Source: Gambelia wislizenii (Eukaryota > Chordata > Lepidosauria > Squamata > Crotaphytidae). Taken from it: 64,000 bases of DNA. The translations under genes and the position numbers were made by a program. The notes beneath the pieces are model-generated. The model was not told where the DNA came from. It saw nothing but the letters and a program-made list of their open reading frames with translations, and ran no database searches. Positions within the stretch are counted from its first letter, which is position 1; each line of letters opens with the position of its first letter. The stretch is taken from assembly GCA_030847615.1 (NCBI GenBank), contig JAUMIR010000005.1, positions 59,919,001 through 59,983,000 of the forward strand. The letters are read 5' to 3'. This document shows positions 18,601 to 32,700 of this stretch, piece after piece.

Positions 18601-21406
18601 GTGCATAGGGTTTTTTTATGCATAGTTTTGTGCTTCATAGCCATGAGTCACAAAGGGACTGTCAATTTTCATGCTCATCTGGGCTACTTACAATGACATA
18701 CTGGATGTACAGCAGGATGGATATCAACAATCAATTAATTCAACATAATTTCTTACACTAATATGGAAATGACTACTGTTATAGGCTAGGGGGCCACAGT
18801 TGCCTCTGAGTAGACTTTGAAGGGCCACATCCCTGCCACACGCACCCTTGGGAATTTTTAAAATTGGGAAAATTTTCCCTATGTGTTCCCGCTCCCTAGA
18901 CCATTTTAAGCACAGGAGAAGCCTTTTTTACAACCAGAAGACATTCAGAAGTCACTTCCTGCTCATTTCTATTTTTTTAAAGGCCTCTCTTGAGCCTAAA
19001 GTGACTCTGGTGGGGGATTGTGAAAGTGCCCCCACAGTCATTCTGGGATTTTTTTTCGATCATGGGGGACACATGTGGCCTGTAGTCTACTGCCAGCACT
19101 TTGCGCACTCCTGCACTAATGCATACCTCTTCCTTGAGGGACCATTTCTCCCATCTGAAGAAGTAGAAATGAGCCAGGAGCTAAAGAATGAACCTGGAGT
19201 TCCGCTTCTCATGAAGTGGAAATGAGCTTGACGCAAATGGCTAATTCAGGGCCAGTATTCTATCCCCTTTTCGCTATACTGTAATCTGGGCAACCTTACC
19301 AAAATTTCCCCTACCCTTGTGTGATAAGCTGGCCCTTCTCTTCCAGCAGGAAGGGAAGGCTCCCAGCCTATTTGTACAGTCTGAAAACACATTCTCAAGG
19401 GTTCCTCTAGTCTAGAAATCCCTTTCTAAGGTAAAGCCACCCCCACTCGCTGAGTTAACCCTTTCCTTTGTCTAGTGCAGCGAGAAGCCAGACAGGTTGT
19501 GTAAAACCAACAAGGACACTTTTCTCTATCCCAGAGAAGTTCAGATAGCTGACCAAGAAGGCACGTGACCATGGAGATTAGGAAACAGAAAAAGCTTTAT
19601 TTTTAGTTCTAAAGGCTTAAGGCTAACATGGAGGAAAAGCACTCCCCCAGGCTTTCAGCTTAGGTTGACAGAAGTTATACATTCAGTCAGAGTACTAAAA
19701 GTAAACCATAAACACTAACGCAACTAGCTAGACTTGTCCCCTAAGCTAAGATAATGATAACTTACAATTCTGATGTCCATGCAGAGTCCATATCCCAATT
19801 GGGATAATTAGGACATGCTCCTCCTAGCCTGCCTAGCTGGCGCTGGAGATGGAAATTTAGAGTCCTTTCAGATGGAAGTCTCCTTAGACTTCAGATATCC
19901 CTTGTGGCCTTTTTGGTGTTATCTGGCCATAAGGGAGGTTGGCTCCCCACCCCAACCTCCTATTTCACAGTTTAATATCTCTCTACAAAGGTATGTGTCT
20001 ATCCATTTGGCCCAAGCCAAATGAGGCCCAAGGATGGGGCCCAAGCATGTGCTAAGCCATGTGGCTTTCTCTCCATGTGCTCTCCAGAACAAAGGAATTC
20101 AGAAAACTTAAGTCTTTTGGTCAGATCTCTGATTGGTTCGATATTGCCAAATCTGATTGGCTCTCCATTCAGGTGATGTGATGTCATGTTTAGGAAATGA
20201 GGTTCCCACCCCTTTACCCATACCTGATGGTATGGAACCCAGGGGATGGAATTTTCCACCCCTGTGAACTGTAGAGTTTGTAGAATCCCCATGATGGCTG
20301 GGCAGGCCATCATGACACCTTGTTAGCTAATAAGATGGAGAGGAAATGCAGGAAAATGCAACATGAAGGAGAACACAGAAAAGTGTGCCTAAATGTGATG
20401 GGGAGAGAGGAAAGAGGACAACACAGGGCTGCCATTTACAGTGGCAGCTTCATGTCATGAGTAAACATCTGAAGTTCAATGCTACAGTCTCTGTTTTGTA
20501 GCAACTTTGTAGACAACCAAATTTCTACAACCAACTAGCTGTAAAAATAAATTTTCCCTGTTGTGGTATTTTAAAATATTAATCAGCAGATCTTTTAAGG
20601 CAACATGTAAAGCTAGTGTTGATGATCTGTACAAGCAGGCTGTTAAGAGCACTTTAATTACCAAGGGAGTGTATGTAATGTGTCAGATAAATGCAGTCAA
20701 AATACTTTGCTCGTTGAGTGCATGAAAATACTGAGATGTTTTACCTGCTGGAACCTGATATCTAGATCAAAGGTGATTGGCTCCCGTGGGCTACAGATGA
20801 CAGGCTGGGTATATTCTTGGCTGGGTGCGGCAATACAAGGGATAAGTTTCACAGTGTAAGTACCAGAATAGTCACGTACCTAGCGGGGAGAGAAAGCATA
20901 AAATCAGAATGTGAACTGGGGCTTAGAGGTGCTTCAGTTTAAACAAATAAAATGAGAACACAAAGAAGGTAACAGGTATCAGCATAGTGTGTGGCATAGT
21001 ACTGCTTTCCAGCTACCTTGTTAGATGTCTGTACAGGTATGCCTCATTTAATGAACTAGATGTGTTCCTAGGCAATACTACTTTAACAGAAAATTTGGTA
21101 TCAGAGGAAGAAATAACAGTTTTAAAAAAGCTGTGAAGACTGATCTTTTCTAGCAGGCCTTTCCTGAATACTATCCCAGCCCAAGACTCAGCTGTCCTTT
21201 CCCTCTGAGCTGCAATTGGATTTTTAAAAAATTATTGTATGTTTTAATTTTTTCTAATTTAATATATTTTTAATTATTGTATGTTTTTAATCCTTTATAA
21301 TTGAATATTATTTTAAGGGGTGGGTGGGCTAGGGTATTGTAATTATGGAGTTTTTATATTGGAAGCCGCCCTGATAGCGTTGCAGAGGGGCGGGATAGAA
21401 ATAAAA

Positions 21407-21437
<31 letters not shown>

Positions 21438-24400
21438 GATATAATAAAGATAGGTTTCTACACATCATAAAAGAAGAACAGCTTAACATGTTTCAGCTAA
21501 CTTTTTATTAAAAACTGATAACATGCACAATTGAAATGAACAACCATGTCAGGTAATCCCTGCATAAGTGAAGAAGCTGAACTTTTTACAGACCACTTGA
21601 AAGCTTCTTCCAAAATTCATCCAGGAATTATTTTTCTTCTTCACTTTTCTTATGATTTCCATTTTCGTGGCCAAACATATAGATCTATGCTTCTTTAACA
21701 TGTTGCGGTGTGGACAGAGGAAGCTAGTGAGGCAGATTTATCTGCTCACCTTTTTTCCTTCTGTTTTGCTGCACACACATGCTCAGTAAAGGTATCTGAA
21801 GCCCCCCTGCTGTTTAACTTGCCTGTTGTAGCAGGCACACACCGGTACAGAATAGAACCCCATTCTTTTCCAGGTCAAACTTTATTGTATAATTTACTGC
21901 AGACATGCTGCTGTAACCCAGCACAAAATGTCTGTGTTTCTCTAGCCTTCCTTCCCCATGCTCCTGATGCTGCTAAATTTTTTTACCTAGACAGATAACA
22001 AGGAGTGAAAGGGGGGCTGGGCAGATTTTGCAAAAAGGGAGCTTCTTTGTCTGAGGCTTTGTTAAATGAGGTGTGCCTGTATTTGGATTCTCTCCTTTTA
22101 AAGCAGCCATGTCAGCATGGACTAGATCATTGGATGTTTCTAGTTTGCATATGTCTGCTTATGATACACAAAGAATGCAGCTCTTCTTCTTTTCCTGCAA
22201 TTGTTAAATAACTTCCAGTGCAAACATAAAACACGTTTGCTAGGAAGCATAAGCCACTAAACTCAATGAAATATACTTCCCATCGGCATATTCTGGCCCC
22301 AGATCTGACCCATTCCCCCCACCCCCGCTTACTGTGCTGAAATGGGAGGAAGTCCACACACACATGCCAGCCCGTACTGGCAGGCCGCTCCCCCACTGTT
22401 GTGCATCGCTTCCTCTGAAGCCAGGAAGGATGCCCTTAGCCTGTGATTAAGGCAGGTCATATGCAGGGGGCCTTGATCATGTGCTGGGGGCCTCCTTCCT
22501 GGCTTCATAATGGCTCTAGCAGCATTGGACACTGTCTATACAGGCCAGTGTGCAGGGGATGGACCCTGCATTCCTGTGCCAGCCCAATCCAGGTTTTCCC
22601 ACATGAAGCAGGTTGTCCCAGATGTTTAAATAAAATGTTGTAAATGCCTTTACCCTGTCTCCCCACCCCCTGCTTTGCCTCAAGCATCCAGGACTGTCCA
22701 GAGGTGAAACAGGGCAAGAGCCCTGCAACTTTTGCTCTGTAGGGCTCCAAGATGGAGGCAAGTTGGGATAAACAGCCCATCTATACAAGCCCATAGTGAG
22801 AACAGTAATAACAATTAGAAGGATATATAGGGTTAATGTGAGACAATATTAATAAGATATATGACTTGTATTTCTGAGTAAACATGCTTAGGAGTGGGCA
22901 TGCTTAGAATTCAGGAATAAGCTTAAAGAAGGCTTTCCCCTCCCAGAGCAATTAGGCACCTTATGCTTATATTTAATTAAGGTACACCCACTATGGCTTT
23001 GCTCTTAGAAAGAAAGAAAAAAAGCAAAGTCAACTGAAAATCGTCTTTGAAATCAGTGCTGACATAGCTAAATCTTCCAGAATATTGACAGCCTATGTGT
23101 TTATCTATTTTTAAAATGATGACTATTATGTATATTCCAAATGTTCTCCAACCAATGAAAGGATACTCATTTCCTTCTAACAGTAACTTGTAGCTTGCTG
23201 TCTTTCTCTTTTAAAGTTTAAAAGTTACCACACACTTAACAGAACCTGTACACTTTCTTCTCAAAATGCTCTCTAAACAGATATTTTGATAATAAAACAT
23301 AAACGTCAGTTAATCATGTACAAATATTTAACCGATTGCCCTATGAGGAGAGACTTAAGGAGCTGGATATGTTCAGCATGGAGAAGGGAAGGTTAAGAGG
23401 TGACATGATAGCCATGTTTAAATGCTATCATATTGAAGAGGGAACAAGCTTGTTTTCTGCTGCTCCAGAGACTAGGGGCTTGTCTACACAAGCAAAGTAC
23501 CCATCTTGCCCTAGCAGTCTATATGATGCAGGGTATTTGCCTCATTTTGCCCCCAGGTGGTCCTCACTATCCCCAGGGCAAGTACAGGGCTGAGATGGGG
23601 GTAAGAAGGAGTAGGGCCCAATACAATTAAAAAAAAAATACCTGCTTTACCCTGATTTTGCCAGCAACACACGGATCAAGCCCCGTGTGTCTGCAGGAGC
23701 CCTTTCCTGTATTTTTTTAATTTTGTTTATTTATTTATACCCCGCTCTTCAGCCACAAGGCTATCAGAGTGGCTTACAAATTGTTTTAAGCAATAGCTAT
23801 TTACACATCTACACTGCATTAAACAGTTTCCAATGTGTGTTAGCTAATTGCCCCCACAAGCTGGGTACTCATTTTACTGACCTACTGAAGGATGGAAAGC
23901 TGAGTGAACCTTGGAGCCTGCTGGAATTGAACTTGCAACGTGGTGACTTGCAGTACTGGCATTTAACCACTGTGCCACCAGGGTTCCCTGTAGACTGGCT
24001 CTTGCTGCTCCTGTGGTGTCCCTGGCTCTCCCGGAAGGCAGGAGCGAGTCCTGCAGCATGTGACTCAGGTTGGTCACATGTAGAGGGCTTCAATCACATG
24101 TTGTGTGCCCCCTTCCTGTCTTTTGAGTCAGCAAGGAAAATGGCAGTGGCAGCGACAGGCTAGCGTTCCTGTCTGGACTCTGGCCCATTTTGTCAAGGGG
24201 GAACAATGGGCCAGATCCATGGCTGGGGTACACAAGCAGGGAGCCAGCATATCCTGGCTCATGTAGATGAGCTCTAGGACACAGTGTAATGGGCTCAAAC
24301 TACACAAAAAGGGATTCCATCTAACTTCCTGACAGTAAGAGTTGTTTAGCAGTGGAACACGCTGCCTTGGAGTTTAGTGGAGTCTCCTTCTTTGGAGGTT

Positions 24401-27400
24401 TTTAAACAGAGGCTGGATGGCCATCTTCCGGGAATGTTTTGATTGCGTATTTCTGCAGGGCAGGGGGTTGGCCTGGATGACCCTTGTGGTCTCTTCCAAC
24501 TCTATGATTCTATGATTGATGGACATACTGAAATCATCATGTGTGGTAATTTTAGCCATCAGAAAGTGATGTGGGCCTAATTTTCTTCATAGTCAGTGCA
24601 TTTTAGTAGCTTTATGTAGGAATTCCTGATCGCACATTAAGTTCAGGGGAAGTTTAGACACAACAAATAGGAAGAGACATTGATCTTGGACAGCCCAGTG
24701 TTTCTTTGCTAAACCAAACATAGAGTTGTAAGAATGAGCAACACAGGTGTCATACACTGCTGAAACTGAAAAGTTCTGTAAAATACTGCATGTTGGCACT
24801 TACAGCAAAATCTGAGACAAACTTCCATTGCTGCATAGGCTGGTGGAAGGTCTGCTCACTTTGTGAGAGGCTCAGTGTGAATGTCAGGCCAGGATGATCA
24901 GCAGACATCACCATGGATGACAAAGATGTTCCTGCAAAAACAAAGAACACATTTTTATGATGACATGAATAGATTCTTCCAGCAAATTGTGGAATACCAG
25001 AGTTTGGATCTGATTTCCTTCCCACTGTTGGAAGGGAGGATGAATTTGCCAGTTCCCCTTCCCTCAGGCAAACTTGTATCCTCAGAAAATCTGATCCAGA
25101 AGGTTGTTTCGGGTGACTCTCAGGGAACAGTACAAGAGGTAGCTCTGTAAGTTGAATGGAGAGAGGCGAAATTGGCAAAAGTTGTCTCCTGCCCTTCCAC
25201 TGATGGCATCCCTCCTCTGGATGAAAAGCCTTTCACAGATACAGAAGGAGTCCTTTTGTTAACAGAATCTATAGCATCCCATCAATTCACTATTACCTCT
25301 GAGAATAAGTATGCCATTTCTAATCTACTCAAAAATTCTCTTTGATAATTAATTTTTTAAAAATGATCAAAAACAAACATTGCTTCCAAGGTTGATTGTA
25401 CAACTAAATACAAAATAAAACATTGATCTTACCTGGATGGGACATTACAAATTGCCCTCTGAATCGGATTTCAGTCCTGAAATAGACCACCAACTGTCCT
25501 TCTTCATTGATCTGCATGCTAGTTGGGTAGAGGGAGCCTAGATATAAACCACAACCACTATTGTTACAACAATAGTGTGTGTAAGTAAAGAATTCAAAAA
25601 TTACTGCTACAGATAGGGGCTGCTACACCTCATCTGAACCACTTCTCTTTCACAGGAGCCTAAAGCGTTTGATATTCAGATCCTTTAATTCCAACAGTCT
25701 CCTCACCTCCACCACTCCAATGGCAACAATGTGGGGCTAATCTTCTGTGGGCCAGATTGCCATCACTGCTATACAGTACTCATATATGCAGGCACACTCA
25801 ATGCACCAGAATGGCATTTCTGCATGTCTCATTCTAGAGGCAAAGGCATGTATCACTTTAATCTCACTATAATTTTCATAATTTAAGAAGATGAGGAGGG
25901 CTCTACTGATGAAACCAAAGGCCCATTCAGTTCATCCTGGGCTAAAAGATGTTTTTACTCCAGTGGCCAACTGGGCACCTCTTGAAAACCCATAACACAA
26001 CATGGGTATAGTGGTTTTTTTGACAGTTTCTTCCCAGCAACTGGCATATTTAGTGCAATGGTGCCACCTATAGACCAACAATGGCTTCCAAGAGAATTAA
26101 TCTCTTCAAATAGATTTAATTTCCAAATCTATCAGATTTGAGTCACTTTTCACAGATTTAATCTTTCCCTACCCATCTAAACTAGTAGCCATTGTCACAG
26201 TTCCACAGAAAAAGTAGGTGTATAGTGTCTAGAAAGAAAGGGAAAAAACAACCACTTCACCTTGTAGCTCTGCTTCTGGTGGGCTTCCTATGCCATCCTT
26301 CCATAAGATGGCAGTATCATACACAAAGGTGAGCTTCAGTTCGGACTGCAGATCAAAGTGTTGCCAGCCTCCAACAGCAGCAGGTGAATGGAAGACATAG
26401 GAGACATGGAGGGGTACCCGCAAAGTCACATACGATTGAACCAGATTCAACACCTGCAAAACACCAAGCTATTTGATCAAGTGATGCTCCAAGTAGATCT
26501 TGTAGAGTTAATTTCACAGCCTTTCTGGGTATTAAATCTCATTTTCATTCCCTTCTATGTTGGCTCCTGAACAAACTTTACTAGCTGTGATTAGAAATCC
26601 ACTATAATGCTTTCTGAATGAATTACAGTTTGTGTTGACATGTGAATGAAACACAAACCAAATCAGTCCAGAAAATAAATCCAAACAGGAAGGCAAATCT
26701 TGTTGGCTTCTTAAGACACAACCCTGGTGAAGGACAAAACCCGCCCTAGAATTGACATGACAGATATTCCAAAATATATTTGGCAATCTGGGATTACAGC
26801 ATAGTCTCTATTATAGGATTAAGTTGATACTAACAACCTCACAATCATTTGTGATCTCTGGTGCATTTTGGTCCAATTTTCTGGCAGTAGAAGCGTAACG
26901 ATTATGCTCTTGTTTAACAAAAGCTCACATTCAAACACAACATTTCCCCTGTAACTGCTTTCAGAATTATTAATCAGACGGTAAACAGGCCAAGCAAAAC
27001 TCCAGCTATTAACAACTACAATCAGGATAAAAATCTGAACAATAAGTGGCCATTGGAAGCAGTGGAGCAATGGCTGGGTTTGCAAGCAATCTGAATGAAA
27101 AGAAAGGAAAAACAAAATGCCTGGACCAAGTATTATTGGGCTACAATAGTACAACTGAAATAAAAGGGCAACAATGTGATTCTTTTCTTGACCTCTGCCC
27201 TCCTTCTGATTCTGTTCTTGACCTCTGCCCTCCTTGACCTTTTGTGAAGGAAGCCACCTTCCATCACTTTCCTGTTTTAGAAGACTATAAGAAGGCCATG
27301 TTTTCCTCTCTGTCCCTTACCTAGACCAGATGATATAATGCTCATTCCTGCACATTATTGCAAATTTGCAGCAGCGTTCTTTTGTCTCCATGGTCTTTGG

Positions 27401-29721
27401 GCAAAAACGATAGGCTGAGAAGCTATCCATGTTTGAAGTTCACATGCCCGTGAATCAAATTGGCAGCCATAAATTAGCATGTTATACATTGCTGCTCCTG
27501 CACAGGTTTTTTTTTCTTTACAGCAAATGTAATGCAAAGGTGCGCAACTGCTACTTTCTGCTTAAAAAAAACATTTGGGCACCATGGCACAGCAAAAAAA
27601 GTGCATGATCGCTAACATGAAACTCCAACAGGGTGCTGCTGTGCTCTGCCTTGACAGCAAGCCCATCCCCCATGTACATCTGACCAATCCAATCTCTAAT
27701 TCCACCATGTCCGAGAATGAGCAGCAAAGCGAATCTGTTGTCCTAACAAATGCTAATGTGCATTTATTCACATTAAAAAAAAACAAAATACACAAAAAGC
27801 TGCAAAGACTTTTCCCACATAGTTTTTGCAGTTTTGGCCCCATCCATCCAAAAACACTGAATCATCACAGGATCTTGTTGGGACAAAAGGTATTCTCCTT
27901 ACATTCTATGAGGAGTTTTTTCATTGTCTAGAGTAGACAACACCCTAGGTCTCTTCAAGACATACAGTAGCACCCCGTATCCGCTGATTCACCATCTGCT
28001 GATTCACTTATCTGCAGTTGGCGACAGCAGGGGGGTGGTTGGGGAAGGGAAGGAGGAGGAGGGCAGGTTGCCTCCCTTCTCCCTTCCCCACCAAGGTCCA
28101 GTGTGTGGTGGCAGGGGGAGGTGGGCAGGGAGCGTTCGCTATTATCCATGGATTTCAGTATCGGGGGGGGGGGCTGGAACCAATCCTTCCGCTGATACGG
28201 GGGTGCTACTGTATTTCAACCTCTTATCCTAACTGGTCTCCAGCTCAGTATTTTTTGATTTACAGAGGCAATCTATCCACACCAGGATAACTTGTTAGCT
28301 CAGGGTCAAATGAGTCAATGCATATTTGCTGCTGCTGTTGTGTGTTGTTCACGTCATTTGTGACTTATGACAACACTAAGGTGAACCTATCATGGGGTTT
28401 TCTTGGCAAGATTTGTTCTGAGGGGGTTTGCCTTTGCCTTCGTCTGAGAGAGTATGGCTTGCCCAAGGTCACCCAATGGGTTTCCATGGCTGAGCAGGGA
28501 TTCAAACACTGGTCTCCAGAGTTGTAATCCAATGCTCAAACCATGCTGGCTCCTATATGCTTTAGTGGTATGTAAATGACTTCTTCCTTGGCATGTAGTA
28601 TCCCTTGTTTCCGGTTTCCTGTTTGAGCATTGTCACTGCTTCATCCTCCTGAAGATGCAGGGAGAAATTGCTTAGTTGGGCAAGTTGTGAATTCCTTCTA
28701 TACAGTCTGCCCTGACAGTAACTTTCCTCCTGGGTGTTTCCTCACTGTTGCAGGCCTCTTCCTACTGTTTTTTTTTAATGGCCAGTTCTCCCTGTGTTCT
28801 CTCCAGTAAGTCCTCTGATGCATTGAAGAGACACAACACATAGCTGTAGTGCACTGGCCTTATCTTCCAAGACAGCTACCGATTTGCCATTGCTGCAGGT
28901 GTAGTTGGTGATGTTTTATGGCAAGAACACAAATACTGCACATACATTGCATCAGACAATCGTGGATCCTTTTGCCTCCATCTCTGCAGTCATTTCTCTC
29001 CCCTTGCTCCTTTCTCTACAGAGTTGCATTGCTTCTCATCCTGTATTTTAAAAACTTTCTTCTGGGGCAACTCTGCCATTCCCATGAGGTTTAGCATATC
29101 AACCCAATTGCTCCAGGGTTGCTCCAGAAGTTCATCCAGGCTAGGCAGGAACTTGCACTCCCCAACATTCTCCATTGCTGTGCTGGTGACACTGGTCATA
29201 CTGGTGGAGAATGTTGTGGCGGAAATGCTGCTCTCTCCTCCTGTGTCCTCCTTTTCTGTCATTGCAACCTTCTCTGCCACTGTCACCAGGCTGCCACCAC
29301 TGCTGCTGCCTACTGGCCGCCACCACTTCCACTCTATGTTGGGTCCCTCTGATGTCAGCCACAGCCCACACCAACAATACATTTTTCAATACTTTCAGGG
29401 TAGTTGGTTCTTTGCGTTGCACCACCTTTTTGCGTCCAAGGAGCTCCTTGCCCCTCACTATGGATCCTTCTGCCTTCAGCTCTGCAGTTATTCCCCTCCC
29501 CTTCCTCCCTTCTCTACAGAGTTGCATCGCTTCTCAGTTTCCCCCATATTCCTTTAAACTTTCTTTCACGGCAGCCCTGTTGTTCTCATAAAGTTTAGCA
29601 GCATCGACCCAATTGCTCCAAGGCTGCCCCAGTATTGCCTCCAAACTAGGCAGGGATCTGTGCTCCCCAATGGTCACCATTGCCGCATTGTATCTGCATC
29701 GGCATTGTTATATCTGGAGAC

Positions 29722-29756
<35 letters not shown>

Positions 29757-32700
29757 AGAGGTGAAGGGAGCCAGGGAGCCAGGGGAGAAGGTAGATTAAA
29801 AGCCGTTGGTCCTGACTGCTGATTCCGTGAATTAGTCATCAACTGGCCATGGCCACTGCTATGAGAATCTCTTTCCCCCCCACTGCAAACTTATGTTTCA
29901 ACTCAAGGCGGAGGATCTCTGGGCGGGTCTCTCCACTTGAAGACACATAACAACAGCCAGCTGTGCTTAATGAGATTCACTCTGAAAAAAGGAGAAGGGG
30001 AGCATCCCAGTTGAACAAGGGCTAATTTCCTCAAGCCGTGGTCACCTTGTCTGAATTTTAGCTTCCTTGGTAACTCTCCTCCACCTTTCCCTGGCCAGTT
30101 TGTAAGTTGGAAACCTGTGAGCTGCAGAAGATAAACTTGCTGGCTGGGATAGGGAAGAGAGCCCTGTTGAGTGGGACTACTCAGGAGCAAGTAAACTGTA
30201 GAGCGGGGTAAACAAGAAAAAACTGGTGGTGCTAGTTTTGGGATTACACATTTTCAAAGTGGAACTAATTTGCTATTTTTAATTAATTTTGAAAAATCCT
30301 TTACAAACAGAAAATTGGCCCAAAACACACTGAAACAGAAACTAAAAGTAACATTTGGAGAATAACAAATAAACATTAGTCACTGTTGTTAATGTTCTAT
30401 GCAGGTGCAAATTAATGTCATTCCCTCAAAACATAATGCATGACTTCAGTATTCTGTGCTTGGGACCTCATCCTGCCTGCCCTTGATTTGCAGTCATTTC
30501 TGTGGTACATGTAGTTCCATGCCATATCCATCTTGGTCAATGAGGTGAGTGATGTCACTTGTAAATGCCATTAACCTGCTTGCATAACGCCCAATATGGT
30601 TGTAGAAAATCTTTGAAAGTTAGTGCATACGATTGTCATACCGGACATGGCAATTCCTCTTCTTTTCCTAAAGCAACACCTACGCTCCTAGCAAAGCATT
30701 GTCTAACTTATATGAAACAAGCAAACCCTGCATTTTGCCACTACAGTTTCACTATCCCTTATCCCCAGACAAGGGATAGTGAAACTGTAGTGGCAAAATG
30801 CAGGGTTTGCTTGTTTCATGTTTTGGTTTTTGGATTTTGGTATACAAGTAGCATAGTATGCACTTTATTACCAAAGCTGGAGAGAAACGCGAGGCTGGAG
30901 AGAGACTCTATGAAATGGTGGGAATTCAAGCATAGAACTTGGCGCGAATTTGCACCTCCTGCCATTTCACAGATCCTTGCATCTCTCTCCACCATCACAT
31001 CTCTCTCTGGCAGCTGGGGTTTGCCACTGCCTCCACTCCTGCCCTTTGACATTTTATAAATAAGTTTTTAAAAGTTTTGGATTTTGGAGCATTTTGGATT
31101 TCTGGATTAGGGATCATAGAATCATAGAATCATAGAATTGCAGAGTTGGAAGAGACCACGAGGGCCATCCAGTCCAACCCCCTGCCATGCAGGAAATCAC
31201 AATCAAAGCATCCCTGACAGATGGCCATCCAGCCTCTGTTTAAAGACCTCCAAGGAAGGAGACCCCACCACGCTCCGAGGGAGTGTGTTCCACTGCCGAA
31301 CAGCTCTTACTGTCAAAAAGTTCCTCCTAATGTTGAGGTGGAATCTCTGTTCCTGGAGCTTGCACCCATTGCTCCGTGTTCCAGTCTCTGGAGCAGCAGA
31401 AAACAAGCCTGCTCCATCCTCAGTGTGACATCCCTTCAAATACTTAAACAGGGCTATCATATCGCCTCTTAACCATCTTTTTTCCAGGCTAAACATACCC
31501 AGCTCCCTAAGTCTCTCCTCATAAGGCATCATTTCCAGACATTTCACCATTTTAGTTGCCCTTCTCTGGACACGCTCCAATTTGTCAATATCCTTTTTGA
31601 ATTGTGGTGCCCAGAACTGGACACAGTATTCTAAGTGAGGTCTGACCAAGGCAGAATAGAGCGGCACTATTACTTCCCTTGATCTAGACACTATACTTCT
31701 ATTGATACAGCCCAAAATCGCATTGGCCTTTTTAGCTGCCGCATCACACTGTTGGCTCATGTTCAACTTGTGGTCTACTAGGACTCCTAGATGCCTTTCG
31801 CACATAGTCTCATTCAGCCAGGTCTCTCCCATCCTATATTTATGCATTTCATTTTTCCGCCCTAAATGCAGTACTTTACATTTCTCCGTATTGAATTTCA
31901 TTTTGTTCGCTTTGGCCCAGCTCTCCAGTCTATCCAGGTCATTCTGAATTTTGATCCTGTCCTCTAGGGTATTAGCTACTCCTCCTAATTTGGTGTCATC
32001 TGCAAATTTGATAAATATGCCCCTAATTCCCTCATCTAAGTCATTGATAAAGATGTTGAATAGCACTGGGCCCAGGACAGAACCCTGTGGCACCCCACTG
32101 GTCACATCTTTCCAAGACGAAGAGGAGCCATTGCTGAGCACCCTTTGGGTTCGGCCGGTCAACCAATTACAAATCCATTGAACAGTTAACTTGTCTAGCC
32201 CACATTTTACAAGCTTGTTTGCAAGAATGTCATGGGGAACCTTGTCAAAGGCCTTACTGAAATCAAGGTATGCAATGTCCACAGCATTCCCTTCATCTAC
32301 CAAGCTGGTAACTTTATCAAAAAAAGAGATCAGATTAGTCTGGCAGAGGATGGTCAACCTTTATCCTTATAAAGGGAATTAAATGGATCTTCTGGCAAAT
32401 CAGAGAGGAACCAAAACTCAATGGCAGACTATATGCTTTGTATGCAGGTGTGTGAGGAAAATTCACTTCCCAGCATTTCCAATTAGATGTGCCTCTAAAG
32501 GGATGCCAGGTTGGGCATTAGCCAGGACCTCCAAACCAGCAGAGGGATCCGTGCCTTAATGTAAACTCTACTTTGCACAGTGTTCAAGTCAGAGGCAGAG
32601 AAAATGTTCTGCTTTTTTTCTGATTGTAGTCCATCAGGGGTGCCATAGAAAACACCCTCCAAAATTGTTGAGTTGGCACTGCATCTAATTAAAAATAATT

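Noticed and set aside
29024..29591. Overlapping plus-strand ORFs of 126 and 177 codons
   Set aside because: They lie in the GC-rich tandem repeat, have no recognisable domain, and the protein-like conservation is on the other strand.
30565..31059. 164-residue plus-strand ORF
   Set aside because: It runs through the perfect foldback and Tigger-like DNA; no domain and no splice context support it.
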